In this document: positions 21,059 to 30,409 of the stretch, piece after piece | How the letters are laid out: each line of letters begins with the position of its first letter | How positions within the stretch are numbered: the first letter of the stretch is position 1 | NCBI GenBank assembly: GCA_963775275.1 | Contig: CAVZII010000003.1 | Location: 1-37,510 of the forward strand | Reading direction: 5' to 3' | Origin: JANWHQ01 sp963775275 | GTDB taxonomy: Bacteria > Pseudomonadota > Alphaproteobacteria > Caulobacterales > Caulobacteraceae | DNA length: 37,510 bases | Program-made: the position numbers and the translations under genes | Notes under the pieces: model-generated | Seen by the model: the letters and a program-made list of their open reading frames with translations, nothing else | Database searches by the model: none | Told to the model about the DNA's origin: nothing

Positions 21059-23410
21059 ATGAAGCTCGCACGGCTCCTCGCGGCGCTGCTGATCGCCGCG
21101 GCGCCTCAGCTGGCGCTCGCCAACTCGACGACCTCCAACCTCGGCCTGAACGAGCCCAGCGTCGGGGCCGATTCCGACACCTGGGGCGCCCTGCTCAACG
21201 CCAACGCGGACGCGCTGGACGCGGAGTGGGCGGTCACCGCGCGTGGCGATGCGGCCTACACCATCCTGTCCACGGACAGGGTGATCCGGCTCACCACGGC
21301 GTTCACGGCGGCCCGGACGTTCGGCCTGCCGGCGGCGGCTCGGACGTCTTGGCGAGCCAGGCGCTCTACATCATCGACCCGGTCGGGGCGGTCGGAGCGA
21401 CCTATACCCTGACCCTGGCACGCGCCGGCTCGGACACGATCGAGACCTCGGCGAGCTCGGGTCAGACCAGCTACGTGATCTCGGCCCCGCGGCAGTTCGT
21501 CGAGCTGCGCTCGGACGGGACCTCGAAGTGGGTCGTGAGCGACCGGGGCGACGCCGCGGGCCTGACCTTCGGCACCCTGCCGGCGGCGCGGCTGCCCAAC
21601 CCGACGTCGAGCACGCTGGGCGGCGTCGAGAGCCTGGCGGCCGCGTCGCACAAGTGGATCAACGCGATCTCGACCTCCGGCGTGCCGGCGGCGAGCCAGC
21701 CGGCGTGCGCGGACATCTCCGACGCGGCGGCGAGCTGCGCCACGAACGCGCTGAACGCCTCGAACATCTCCTCGGGCACCCTGCCGGCGGCGCGGCTGCC
21801 CAATCCGACGTCGAGCACGCTGGGCGGGGTCGAGAGCCTGGCGTCGAGCTCGCACAAGTGGATCAACACGATCTCGACGTCGGGCGTGCCGGCGGCGAGC
21901 CAGCCGGCGTGCGCGGACATCTCCGACGCGGGCACGGGCTGCTCGGCCACGGTCGGGACGATCGCGACCCAGAGCGCGGCGAGCGTCGCCATCACCGGCG
22001 GCTCGATCACCGGGATCACGGACCTGGCGGTCGCGGATGGGGGCACGGGCTCCAGCACCGCCTCGGGCGCGCGCACGAACCTGGGGCTGGGCACGGCCGC
22101 GACGCAGGCCACGGGCACGAGCGGCGCGAACGTGCCGCTGCTGAACGGGGCCAACACCTGGTCGGGCGCGCAGACGATCTCGGCCAAGCTGTCGGCCGGG
22201 CAGGACGCCTACCTGACGGGCGACATCTCGCCGACCTCGCTGGGCGCCGACCAGAACAACTACAGCCCCACGAGCCTGTCGACCGCCTCGGTGCTGAGGC
22301 TGACGAGCTCGACGGCCGTGAACATCACCGGCCTGGCCGGCGGGGCGGACGGGCGGATCCTGGCGGTCCTGAACGTCGGGTCGAACGACATCGTGCTGAA
22401 GGACGCCAGCGCGAGCTCGACCGCGGCGAACCGGTTCGACATCGGCGCGGACGTGACCCTGGCGGCGAGCCAGGGCGCCGTCCTGATCTACGACGCCACG
22501 AGCTCGCGCTGGCGCATCGCCGGGCTGATGAGCACGGCGAGCGGCGGCGCGACCAGCTGCGCGGGGCTGTCGGACGCGGGCGACGGCTGCACGGCCAGCT
22601 TCGGCGCCAATGTGGGGACCTTCCTGGCGACCCCCAGCTCGGCGAACCTGGCCGCGGCGCTGACCGACGAGACGGGCTCCGGGGCGGTGGTGCTGTCGAC
22701 CAGCGCGACGCTGAGCAGCGCGACCGCCGCCGGATTCACCTCGTCGCAAAAGACCGCGCTCACCGGCGACATCACGCCGGCCGAGATCACCGCCAACACC
22801 GACGACTACAGCCCCACGGGGCTCTCGACGGCGACGGTGCTGCGGCTGTCGACGGACGCGGCGCGCAAGATCACCGGCCTGGCGGGCGGCTCGGACGGGC
22901 GCGTGATCACGATCCTCGACGTCGGCTCCAACCAGATCCGGCTGCAGGACGAGAGCATCGCGACCTCCTCGAGCGCGGGCAACCGGTTCGCGTTCGGGGG
23001 CGGCGAGGTCGACCTGGCGCCGGGCGGCGGCGTGACGCTGCTCTACGACGCGACCGCCTCGAGGTGGCGGGCCATGGACCGGGCGGGGACGCTCTCGGTC
23101 GGCCCGCTGGTCAACACCCTGACCATCGCCTCGGGCGCCGTCACCATCACCGGCGGGTCGCGCTACTACCTGGACACGGAGGGCGCCGCCGCAACCGATG
23201 ACCTGGACACCATCAGCGGCGGGGTCGACGGCCAGATCCTCGTGCTGCAGGACGCCAACAGCTCCCACGACGTGACCGTCAAGAACGGCACGGGAAACAT
23301 CAAGTGCGGGAGCGACAAGGCGCTGACCGCGTCAGAGGACATGATCACGCTGATCGACGCGGGCGGCTCGAGCTGGCTATTGCCTCGCCTTCGCCGACAA
23401 CGTCTCCTAG
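21059..23410 (+). pseudogene. repeat-rich tail fibre protein with two frameshifts
   Basis: Frame one starts at ATG 21059 with a signal-peptide-like MKLARLLAALLIAAAPQLAL, then SNLGLNEPSVGADSDTWGAL, a T7-fibre-like N-terminal motif. A missing base in a GGC run at ~21331-21341 shifts into the second frame (SDVLASQALYIIDPVGA). That frame carries two 53-aa repeats (21571 and 21775) and three related fibre modules (e.g. YSPTSLSTASVLRL...GLAGGADGRILAV). At ~23383 one extra base shifts to LAFADNVS*, TAG at 23408-23410. Total ~780 aa. Likely host receptor recognition. Frames after each join keep GC3 bias. Confidence 0.8.
21571..21933 (+). repeat. two tandem 159-bp coding repeats, period 204 bp
   Basis: Segments 21571-21729 and 21775-21933 are nearly identical and encode GTLPAARLPNPTSSTLGGVE followed by SHKWINxISTSGVPAASQPA. 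They lie in the fibre shaft and are a natural site for copy-number change by recombination. Confidence 0.75.
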
Positions 23411-23477
23411 CAGGCCGAGGTGGGCAGGGCGTCGCTTCCAGCTCCTCCACCCAGTCGGCGAGGCGCATGATCCTGGC

Positions 23478-24135
23478 TCATGGCATCGACGCGCAGGCGC
23501 CTGCTCCAGCGTCGGCGCGATTTGGAGCTCGTCGGAGCTCAGCTTCTTGTTTCGGAAGTTGCGCCGTGTCGGGGCTCCGCTGCATCCGTCCGATCGCGGC
23601 GGCCAGCGCGTTGACTGGGGCGTCAGCGATACCCGCGATATAGCGGGCTTCGATGACCGCGATGGCCTCGGCTGCGTTGGCGTGGCCCGAGATCGCAGGC
23701 ACTGATCGTTCCGCCAGCCGGCGTAGTCAGCCGCGCGCAACCAGCGACTGACGACGACATTGAGGTCGGGGTCGTAGGGCAGCCGAAGCTTGCGGTCGAG
23801 AGAGGCGGCGTCGCCGCTCCGAAGTTTCGAAGCTGAACCGCGGTAGCAGAGGATGGACTTGGCCCTGGCCACAGGGTCCCGGACCAGGCCGACATAGGAA
23901 GCCTTTCGGCCCAAAAGGGGCGTCAGCGCCCTTCGGCTTCGTCGAACCGGAAATGTCCCGCGACGAAGGCGATTTCCCGCCGAGCGGTTGGATCCATCGG
24001 TCGTAGGCAGCCTAGCGCCGTCTCGAGGTCTTTTGTCGGGAGCGCCGAGCGCAGGGACTGCGCGATTGCCTTCTTCAGAGACGTTCCGCCGGTCTTGAAA
24101 GCGTGCGGGAAGATCAGGACGCGGTCCGGGGTCAC
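23478..24135 (-). pseudogene. sulfotransferase gene, inverted, with at least two frameshifts
   Basis: Read leftward from GTG 24135 (ATG 24189 is alternative). Frame one has the PAPS 5'-phosphosulfate loop DRVLIFPHAFKTGGTSLKKA and AFVAGHFRF. After a shift at ~23925-23940, frame two has the 3'-phosphate-binding motif KASYVGLVRDPVARAKS. After another at ~23700-23715, frame three runs AISGHANAAEAIAVIEARYI to TGA 23478. A further shift may extend it to DWVEELEATP near 23430. This is the sulfotransferase family that sulfates glycans. It is antisense to all surrounding virion genes and its GC content is visibly lower, both signs of an acquired cargo (moron) gene. Probably inactive as written. Confidence 0.75.
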
Positions 24136-24172
24136 GGCCCCAGCTAACCACCCCAGATTGCATGAGGCAAGG

Positions 24173-24992
24173 ATGAAGCACTTCGCCATCTTCGCGGCCG
24201 TGGCCGCCTGCGCGCTGGTCGCGGCCGCCCGGCCGGCGGCCGCCCAGGTCGCCTACACGGACGAGCAGAACACCTTCACCGCCAATCCGCAGATCTTCGA
24301 CCTGAACACGTCGGGGCATCTGCACACGCCCTACGACAATGGCGGCGTGCTGGTGAACTCGGCCGACAGCGACCACGGCCGGGTGACGGTGCAGACCCAT
24401 GGCGTGGCCGGAATCTTCGGCTGCGACAACGGCGGCGCGTGGCCCGGGACCTACCCGAGCCGCGGCGCGATCTCGTGCTCGTTCCAGGGCCGGTTCTGGA
24501 CCGGCTCGAGCGGCGGCCACGGCACGGGCTTCAGCTCCAACCCCGCCGAGTTCTACGACGTGGCGACGGAGGACTGGAGCTCGACGGGCCACGGCACGGC
24601 CTGGGCGATCTCGACCACGGCCAACGGCACCCTGAGCGAAGTCGCCAAGCTGATCATCTGGGACTCGGGGCACCTGACCACCGGCAACAACAGCGCGGCG
24701 GTGGCGATCTCGGGCTGCGGGACCGGCGCCTCGGTCAATTCCAAGGCGACCGACAACTCCGGCCACGCCACGGCCGGGATCGGGACGGCAGGGACCTGCA
24801 CCATCACCTTCGGCGTCGGCCTGGGGGGTGACGCCCAACTGCATCGCCAACTCGGAATCGGGCCTGGTCTACGTCCAGGGCGTCTCGCTCACCGCGTTCA
24901 ACATCCTGGGCGCGGGCGTGGTCGACGGCGCGAGGCTCAGCTGGATCTGCCAGGGCAACCACACCGCGCTGGCGCCGGTCAGCGGCTACTAG
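24173..24992 (+). pseudogene. second tail fibre/spike protein, frameshifted in a G-run
   Basis: ATG 24173 starts a signal-peptide-like MKHFAIFAAVAACALVAAAR ending around PAAAQ. The body has GHLHTPYDNGGVLVNSADSD and SCSFQGRFWTGSSGGHGTGF. One extra G in the run at 24823-24828 shifts the frame; the continuation VTPNCIANSESGLVYVQGVS through LSWICQGNHTALAPVSGY* (TAG 24990-24992) matches the usual beta-strand fibre tip (CTITFG...P-x-C). ~272 aa. Likely receptor binding. Homopolymer position favours a sequencing error. Confidence 0.7.
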
Positions 24993-25007
24993 GGCCCTGC
25001 GCGCGCC

Positions 25008-26492
25008 ATGCTGCAGCCGATCAGCCCGCCGCCGGGCGTCTGGCGCAACGGCTCCGAGTACCAGGCTGCCGGGCGCTGGTGGGACGCCTCGCTGGTGAGG
25101 TGGCGGGGCCAGGAGCTGGCGCCGATCGGCGGCTGGCGGATCCGCTCGACCAGCCAGGTGAGCGGCCTAGCGCGGGCGATGCTGGCGTGGCGGGCGAGCG
25201 AGTCGGACCGCTGGATCGCGATCGGCACGCCGTCCAAGCTCTACGTCCAGTCCGCGGCGGGCGCCAACTTCGACATCACGCCCGCCGGGCTGACCGCCGG
25301 CGTGACCGACGAGGCCGCCAACACCGGCTTCGGGGCCGGCTCCTTCGGCGCCGGCGCATACGGCGTGGCGCGCCCGGACACGGGGGCGACGACGACGCCG
25401 GCGACGGTCTGGGACCTGGACCTGTGGGGCAACGAGCTGGTCGCCCTGAGCCAGGCGGACGGCAAGATCTACCTGTGGGCGCTGGATACCGGCACGGCGG
25501 CCGCGGCGGTCTCGGGCGCGCCGACGGGGTGCGCCGGGATCGTGGTGAGCGAGCAGGGCTTCCTGATGGCGCTGGCGCCCGGCGGCGACCCGCGCAAGCT
25601 GCAGTGGACCGACCAGGGCGACGAGACGGCCTGGACGCCGAGCTCGACCAACCAGGCCGGGGACGTGGACCTGGTCACCGGCGGCACGCTGGTCAAGGGC
25701 GTGCGGCTGGGGCCGGTGGTGCTCATTCTGACCGACCAGGACGCCCATGCGGCGAGCTACGTCGGCCTGCCCAGCGTCTTCAGCTTCCAGCGCGTGGGCG
25801 CCGGCTGCGGCGCCATCTCCAAGGGCTGCCTGGTCGCCATGGGCGCGCAGGCGGCGTGGTGGTCGAGCTCGGGCTTCTGGCTGTTCGACGGAGGGGCGGT
25901 GCAGCCGATCGAGAGCGAGGTCTGGGAGTACCTGAAGGCCAACCTCAACACGGCCCAGCGCAGCAAGGTCACGGGCTTCCACAACAGCGAGTTCGGCGAG
26001 GTGTGGTGGTTCTACCCCTCGGCCGCCTCGAGCGAGAACGACAGCTATGTGTATTGGGATTACCGCCGCAACCACTGGGGCATCGGCCTTTTGGCCCGCA
26101 CCTGCGCGGCCGAGCCCTCGGTGTTCCGCTACCCGGTCGCGGTGAGCCCGGACGGCGACACCTACGAACACGAGGTCGGCGTGGACTGGTCCGGCGGCGC
26201 CCAGTTCGCCGAGACCGGGCCGATCGAGCTGGGGAACGGCGACCGGGTGATGCGCTGCGGCGGCATCGTCTCGGACGAGGCCACGGCCGGCCAGGCCGAG
26301 GTGACGTTCACCACGCGGCTCTATCCGAACGCGGCCGAGACCACGATCGGGCCCACGGCCCTGAGCGCGGACGGGATCACGGACCTGAGGTTCAGCGCCC
26401 GGCAGGTGAAGCTGAAGATCACCGGGACGGCCGCGGCCGACTGGCGGTTCGGCCGCGCGAGGCTCGACCTGACGGCCGGCGGCTACCGGTGA
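25008..26492 (+). CDS. tail hub / DNA stabilisation protein (P22 gp10-like)
   Basis: 494 aa, ATG 25008. Beta-propeller-like repeats of WxxS/WDLDLWGNELVALSQ, KLQWTDQGDETAWTPSSTNQ, then SFQRVGAGCGAISKGCLVAM and SSSGFWLFDGGAVQPIESEV. These motifs are common in P22 gp10-type packaged-DNA stabilisation proteins that plug the portal and anchor the tail needle/spikes. Frame intact. Confidence 0.78.
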   Translation: MLQPISPPPGVWRNGSEYQAAGRWWDASLVRWRGQELAPIGGWRIRSTSQVSGLARAMLAWRASESDRWIAIGTPSKLYVQSAAGANFDITPAGLTAGVTDEAANTGFGAGSFGAGAYGVARPDTGATTTPATVWDLDLWGNELVALSQADGKIYLWALDTGTAAAAVSGAPTGCAGIVVSEQGFLMALAPGGDPRKLQWTDQGDETAWTPSSTNQAGDVDLVTGGTLVKGVRLGPVVLILTDQDAHAASYVGLPSVFSFQRVGAGCGAISKGCLVAMGAQAAWWSSSGFWLFDGGAVQPIESEVWEYLKANLNTAQRSKVTGFHNSEFGEVWWFYPSAASSENDSYVYWDYRRNHWGIGLLARTCAAEPSVFRYPVAVSPDGDTYEHEVGVDWSGGAQFAETGPIELGNGDRVMRCGGIVSDEATAGQAEVTFTTRLYPNAAETTIGPTALSADGITDLRFSARQVKLKITGTAAADWRFGRARLDLTAGGYR

Positions 26493-26977
26493 GCCTGCCG
26501 AGCGTCCCGGCGATCTACGACGCCGGCCGCTGGCGCCAGATCCTGGGCGCGATCGACCAGGCCGTCTCGGGCGCGTTCCAGCGGCTGCAGGACGTGCGCC
26601 TGGCGCTGGAGGCGCGCTTCTCGATGCGGGCCTCGACGGGCGAGGAGGTGTTCTTCACCGTCGACGCGGCCGGCAACCTGCTCACGCCCTATGCGGGCGT
26701 GCTGAAGGTGACCAGGGACGCCGGCGCGACCCTGACCATCGACGGGCCCGGCGCCTGGATCCACACCGGGACCGGCGCGACCTGGACGCTCCCGGACATG
26801 GCGGCCGGCGAGGGATGGGCGCTGGAGCTGAAGAACCGCGGCTCGGGCGACCTGGTCGTGCAGTGCGCCGGCTCCGACGAGATCTGGACCACCACCAATG
26901 TGACGTCGATCACCCTGAAGCCCGGCCAGGTGTCGGGGCTGAGGAGCGACGGCGGCTACTTCTCGAGGATGTTCTGA
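26489..26977 (+). CDS. small fibre-like virion protein (162 aa)
   Basis: GTG 26489 overlaps the hub stop (GTGA). N-terminal helix (YDAGRWRQILGAIDQAVSGA) followed by a beta-rich domain (KVTRDAGATLTIDGPGAWIH, WTLPDMAAGEGWALELKNRG, TSITLKPGQVSGLRSDGGYF) that resembles the fibre modules of the 21059 gene. Likely a tail accessory/fibre tip component. Confidence 0.65.
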   Translation: MSLPSVPAIYDAGRWRQILGAIDQAVSGAFQRLQDVRLALEARFSMRASTGEEVFFTVDAAGNLLTPYAGVLKVTRDAGATLTIDGPGAWIHTGTGATWTLPDMAAGEGWALELKNRGSGDLVVQCAGSDEIWTTTNVTSITLKPGQVSGLRSDGGYFSRMF

Positions 26978-27387
26978 TGAGCGTCACGGACGCCGGCGTC
27001 ACGGCCGCGAACGACCAGGCCGCCTGGACGCGGGCCTGCGCCCACATTCGCTCGGCGCTGGGGCGGCGCGGCACGCACCGGCTCGAGGACGTGTTCGGGG
27101 CGTGGCAGGCCGGCCAGGCCCAGATCTGGCGCGCGCCGGCGGCCACCATCGTCACGGAAGTGCGCCTGTGGCCGCTCTGCCGTGAGCTCAACTACTGGCT
27201 GGCCGGCGGCGAGCCGGGCGGGGAAGGACTTCAGCAGATGATGCAGATGGAGCCGCAGATCGAGGCCTTCGGCCGCGCGTCCGGCTGCGTCCGCGCCGTG
27301 ACGATGGCGGTGCGCCGCGGCGGCGCCGAGGTCCTGCGCGCGCGCGGCTGGGCCGAACAGGCCGTCATCATGACGAAGGATCTCTGA
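26977..27387 (+). CDS. T7 gp13-like / DUF2833-type virion assembly protein
   Basis: 136 aa, ATG 26977 in TGATG overlap. ATIVTEVRLWPLCRELNYWL, then AGGEPGGEGLQQMMQMEPQI and EAFGRASGCVRAVTMAVRRG carries the acetyltransferase-like core of the gp13 family (helix, GG-x-x-E, 'A...GC' strand). Such proteins are needed for internal virion protein assembly in T7-like phages. Family call is moderate. Confidence 0.6.
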   Translation: MSVTDAGVTAANDQAAWTRACAHIRSALGRRGTHRLEDVFGAWQAGQAQIWRAPAATIVTEVRLWPLCRELNYWLAGGEPGGEGLQQMMQMEPQIEAFGRASGCVRAVTMAVRRGGAEVLRARGWAEQAVIMTKDL

Positions 27388-27388
27388 G

Positions 27389-29926
27389 ATGGGCGGCGGC
27401 GGCGGCTCCTCGAGCACAGAAGTCGACCCGCAGATCCGCAACCTGCTGGTCGACAACGCCAACCACGCCAAGAACCTGGCGAACAACCTGCCGGCGCCGC
27501 AGGTGGCGCCGCTGACGAACGGCGAAGTGAAGGCGATCAACGGCCTCTACGGCGCCGCCGGCGTCGGCTCGGGCGCGATCTCGAACGCGATCGGGGCGGC
27601 CGCGGGCCTGACGAACGCCCAGGCCCCCAGGGCGGTCGGCAACACCAGCCAGTCCAATCCCGATAGCGCGATCTTCGGCGACCCGCAGATGCAGGCGGCC
27701 AGGGCGATCGGCAACACCAGCCAGTCCAACCCGGACAGCCGGCTGTTTCCCGACCTGACCATGCAGGCCGCGCGCGCGAACGCCACGCCGAACGCGGCCG
27801 CCTCGCTGATCGGCGGCTCGAGCGTGCCGCAGGTCCAGGCCGCCCAGGCCCAGGCCGCCCAGGTGGGCGCCACGCCCAATGCGGCCGCCTCGCTGATCAA
27901 CCCGTCCAGCGTGAGCCAGGTGGCCGCGCCGGGCGTGCAGACCGCCCAGATCGCCCAGACGCCCGGGGCGAGCGCCTCCAACATCGACACCTCCAAGCTC
28001 GGGCTGCTGTCGGGCCTGCCGCAGGTCCAGGCGGCGCAGGTCGGCGCGGCCCCTCAGGCGCAGGCGGCCCAGATGCAGGCCGCCCAGATCGGCTCGACGC
28101 CGCTGGCGCAGGCCTCGCTGATCGACCCGGCCGGCCTCGGCCAGGTGGGCGTGCAGGGCTTCTCCGGCTCGGCGCTGCAGCCGTTCCTGGATCCCTACCA
28201 GGGCCAGGTGGTGCAGACCTCGCTCGACCAGCTCGACCAGCAGCGCCGGCGCGACCTGGTCGGCAACTCCTCGAACGCCACGCTGCAGGGCGGCGAGGGC
28301 GCCTGGGGCGGCTCGCGCGCCGGGGTGGCCGACGCCCTGACCAACGAGGCCTACGGCAGGATCGCGGCCCAGACGGCGGCCGGGCTGAACAGCCAGGGCT
28401 TCGGCCAGGCCGCGGGGCTGCTGCAGAACCAGAACAGCCAGCAGCTGCAGGCGCAGCAGGCCAACCAGGCGACCAACCTGGCGGCGGCCGGCCAGAACGC
28501 CCAGGCCGGCACCCAGACCGGGCAGTTCAACGCGGGGCTGCTCTCGGGCCAGGCGCTGTCGCAGGCCCAGCTCGGGCAGGCCGCGGCGTCGCAAAACTCG
28601 TCGCAGGCGACCCAGGCCAGCCAGTTCAACGCCGCCCAGGACCTGCAGGGGCTGCTCGCCGATGCGGGCTATCGCCAACAGGCCGGGATCACCAACGCCG
28701 GCAATGCGCTCACCGCCGGCCAGGCCAACCTGACGGCCAACCTGCAGGCGCTCGGCCAGAACGCCCAGGCCGGCACCAACGTCTCGCTGGCCAACGCCCA
28801 GCAAGGCGCCCAGCGCGCCATCGACCAGGCGCAGCTCGCGCAGACCGGCTACGGCCAGAGCGCGGCCAACGCGCTCGCCGCCAGCCAGGCGAACGCCGGC
28901 AACGCCCTCAGCATCGCCGGCCAGAACGCGCAGGCCGGCACCCAAGTCTCGCTGGCCAACCAGAACGCCGGGCTGCAGGGGCTCCTGGCCAGCGCCGGCT
29001 ATCGCCAGCAGACCGGGCTGGCCAACGCGAGCAACAGCCTCGCCGCCAGCCAGGCGAACGCCGGCAACGCCCTCAGCATCGCCGGCCAGAACGCCCAGGC
29101 CGGCACCCAAGTCTCGCTGGCCAACCAGAACGCGGGGCTGCAGACCGCCCTCGCCAACGCGGGTTATCAGCAGCAGGCCAACCAGGCCGGGCTCGACGCG
29201 GCGCTGCAGAAGGCCTCGACGCTCTACGGCGGGACGCTGACCCAGAACCTGGCCAACCAGCAGGCGACCAACCAGCTGGCCGAGTACAACGCGGGCAACC
29301 AGCAGCAGGCGGCGGCCAACAACCAGGCCGCGGCGCTGGCGCGCGGGCAGACCTTGTATCAGGGGACGCTGCAGCAGAACCTGGCCAACCAGAGCTGGGC
29401 CAACCAGCTGGCCCAGACCAACGCCGGCCTGGCCTCGACGGCGCAGGACCGGGCGCTGCAGGCGGCCGGCCTGCTGGGCAACCTCGGGAACCTGCAACAG
29501 GCAAACTACATCACCGGCCAGCAGGCCGGGCTGCAGGGCGGCATGATCGCCCAGGCCCAGCAGCAGGCCGAGAACGATGCGGTCCAGCAGTACCCGTTCC
29601 AGCAGCAGCAGCTGATGGACATGGGCATGGGCCTGCTCGGCCCGGCGGCCGGCAGCACCACGACCCAGAGCCCGGGCCTGCTGGGCTACCTCGGCACGGG
29701 CCTGACGGCGGCGAGCCTGTTCGCGTCCGACCGGCGGCTGAAGGCCGACATCGTCCCGATCGGCGAGCGGGCCGGGCGGCGCTGGTACGCCTGGCGCTAC
29801 CTCTGGGATCACCCCTTGGTGCGGCGCGTCGGGGTGATGGCGCAGGAGAATCCGGACCTGGCGGTCGCCGACGAGCACGGCTGGCTCAGGGTCGACTACG
29901 ACAAGCTCGAAAGGATAGCGGCATGA
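27389..29926 (+). CDS. large Ala/Gln/Asn-rich virion protein with C-terminal S74 intramolecular chaperone
   Basis: 845 aa. N-terminus MGGGGGSSSTEVDPQIRNLL, then a very long low-complexity helical region (residues ~90-750) built of Ala/Gln/Asn repeats such as NQNAGLQ and QNAQAGTQ. A 55-aa unit is duplicated (28878 and 29041). The last ~66 residues (SDRRLKADIVPIGER ... VRRVGVMAQENPDL ... RVDYDKLE) form a peptidase S74 endosialidase-chaperone domain with its Ser-Asp cleavage dyad. It may be an ejection/internal protein or a fibre; S74 implies trimer folding followed by self-cleavage. Confidence 0.78.
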   Translation: MGGGGGSSSTEVDPQIRNLLVDNANHAKNLANNLPAPQVAPLTNGEVKAINGLYGAAGVGSGAISNAIGAAAGLTNAQAPRAVGNTSQSNPDSAIFGDPQMQAARAIGNTSQSNPDSRLFPDLTMQAARANATPNAAASLIGGSSVPQVQAAQAQAAQVGATPNAAASLINPSSVSQVAAPGVQTAQIAQTPGASASNIDTSKLGLLSGLPQVQAAQVGAAPQAQAAQMQAAQIGSTPLAQASLIDPAGLGQVGVQGFSGSALQPFLDPYQGQVVQTSLDQLDQQRRRDLVGNSSNATLQGGEGAWGGSRAGVADALTNEAYGRIAAQTAAGLNSQGFGQAAGLLQNQNSQQLQAQQANQATNLAAAGQNAQAGTQTGQFNAGLLSGQALSQAQLGQAAASQNSSQATQASQFNAAQDLQGLLADAGYRQQAGITNAGNALTAGQANLTANLQALGQNAQAGTNVSLANAQQGAQRAIDQAQLAQTGYGQSAANALAASQANAGNALSIAGQNAQAGTQVSLANQNAGLQGLLASAGYRQQTGLANASNSLAASQANAGNALSIAGQNAQAGTQVSLANQNAGLQTALANAGYQQQANQAGLDAALQKASTLYGGTLTQNLANQQATNQLAEYNAGNQQQAAANNQAAALARGQTLYQGTLQQNLANQSWANQLAQTNAGLASTAQDRALQAAGLLGNLGNLQQANYITGQQAGLQGGMIAQAQQQAENDAVQQYPFQQQQLMDMGMGLLGPAAGSTTTQSPGLLGYLGTGLTAASLFASDRRLKADIVPIGERAGRRWYAWRYLWDHPLVRRVGVMAQENPDLAVADEHGWLRVDYDKLERIAA
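28878..29142 (+). repeat. tandem coding duplication, period 165 bp
   Basis: About 100 bp (AASQANAGNALSIAGQNAQA... onward) is repeated almost exactly 165 bp later. Within the Ala/Gln/Asn-rich region of the S74 protein; suggests recent unit expansion. Confidence 0.7.
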
Positions 29927-30405
29927 CCGACAAGGGCGGCGCCGGCGCGACGGGGAGCGGCATGAGCGGCAATCCCCTCTATGGCCTGGGCCAGATGGTC
30001 GGCCAGGGCATCCACGACGTGGGCGGGGTCGCGATCTCGCCGCTGCAGGGCCTGGCCCATGGGCTGGGCCTGCAGCCGCCCGGAGCGGCGGGGCCGGGCG
30101 CGCCCGGCGCCCCGGCCGCGCCGGGCGCCGGCATGACGCCGCAGGACCGGATGATGCAGGTCGGCCAGTCGGTCGCCCAGCTCGGCGCCGCGCCGGGCCA
30201 GCAGCTCGGCGGCATGCACGCCGGGCCGGGCCGGATGGGCGCCATGCCCGGCATGGGCGCGCCGGCCGCGGGCGCCCCGGCGATCCCGACCGGGGCGCCG
30301 CCGCAGGTCCAGCTGCCGGCCCAGCAGCTGAGCCTGCAGCAGATGCTGGCCGACCCCCAGCTGCGGCGGCTGCTGACCGCCGGGCTGCCCGGCGCCGGAG
30401 GCTGA
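29923..30405 (+). CDS. Gly/Ala/Pro-rich virion-block protein (160 aa)
   Basis: ATG 29923 overlaps the preceding stop. Low-complexity (GAAGPGAPGAPAAPGAG, MHAGPGRMGAMPGMGAPAAG) with a helical end (QQLSLQQMLADPQLRRLL). Its first 13 residues almost match those of the next gene. Unknown internal or ejection protein. Confidence 0.6.
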   Translation: MTDKGGAGATGSGMSGNPLYGLGQMVGQGIHDVGGVAISPLQGLAHGLGLQPPGAAGPGAPGAPAAPGAGMTPQDRMMQVGQSVAQLGAAPGQQLGGMHAGPGRMGAMPGMGAPAAGAPAIPTGAPPQVQLPAQQLSLQQMLADPQLRRLLTAGLPGAGG

Positions 30406-30409
30406 GCCC

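Noticed and set aside
21256..23268. A 670-codon minus-strand frame
   Set aside because: Mirror of the repeat-rich tail fibre; Arg/Gly/Val-rich repeats follow the fibre repeats exactly.
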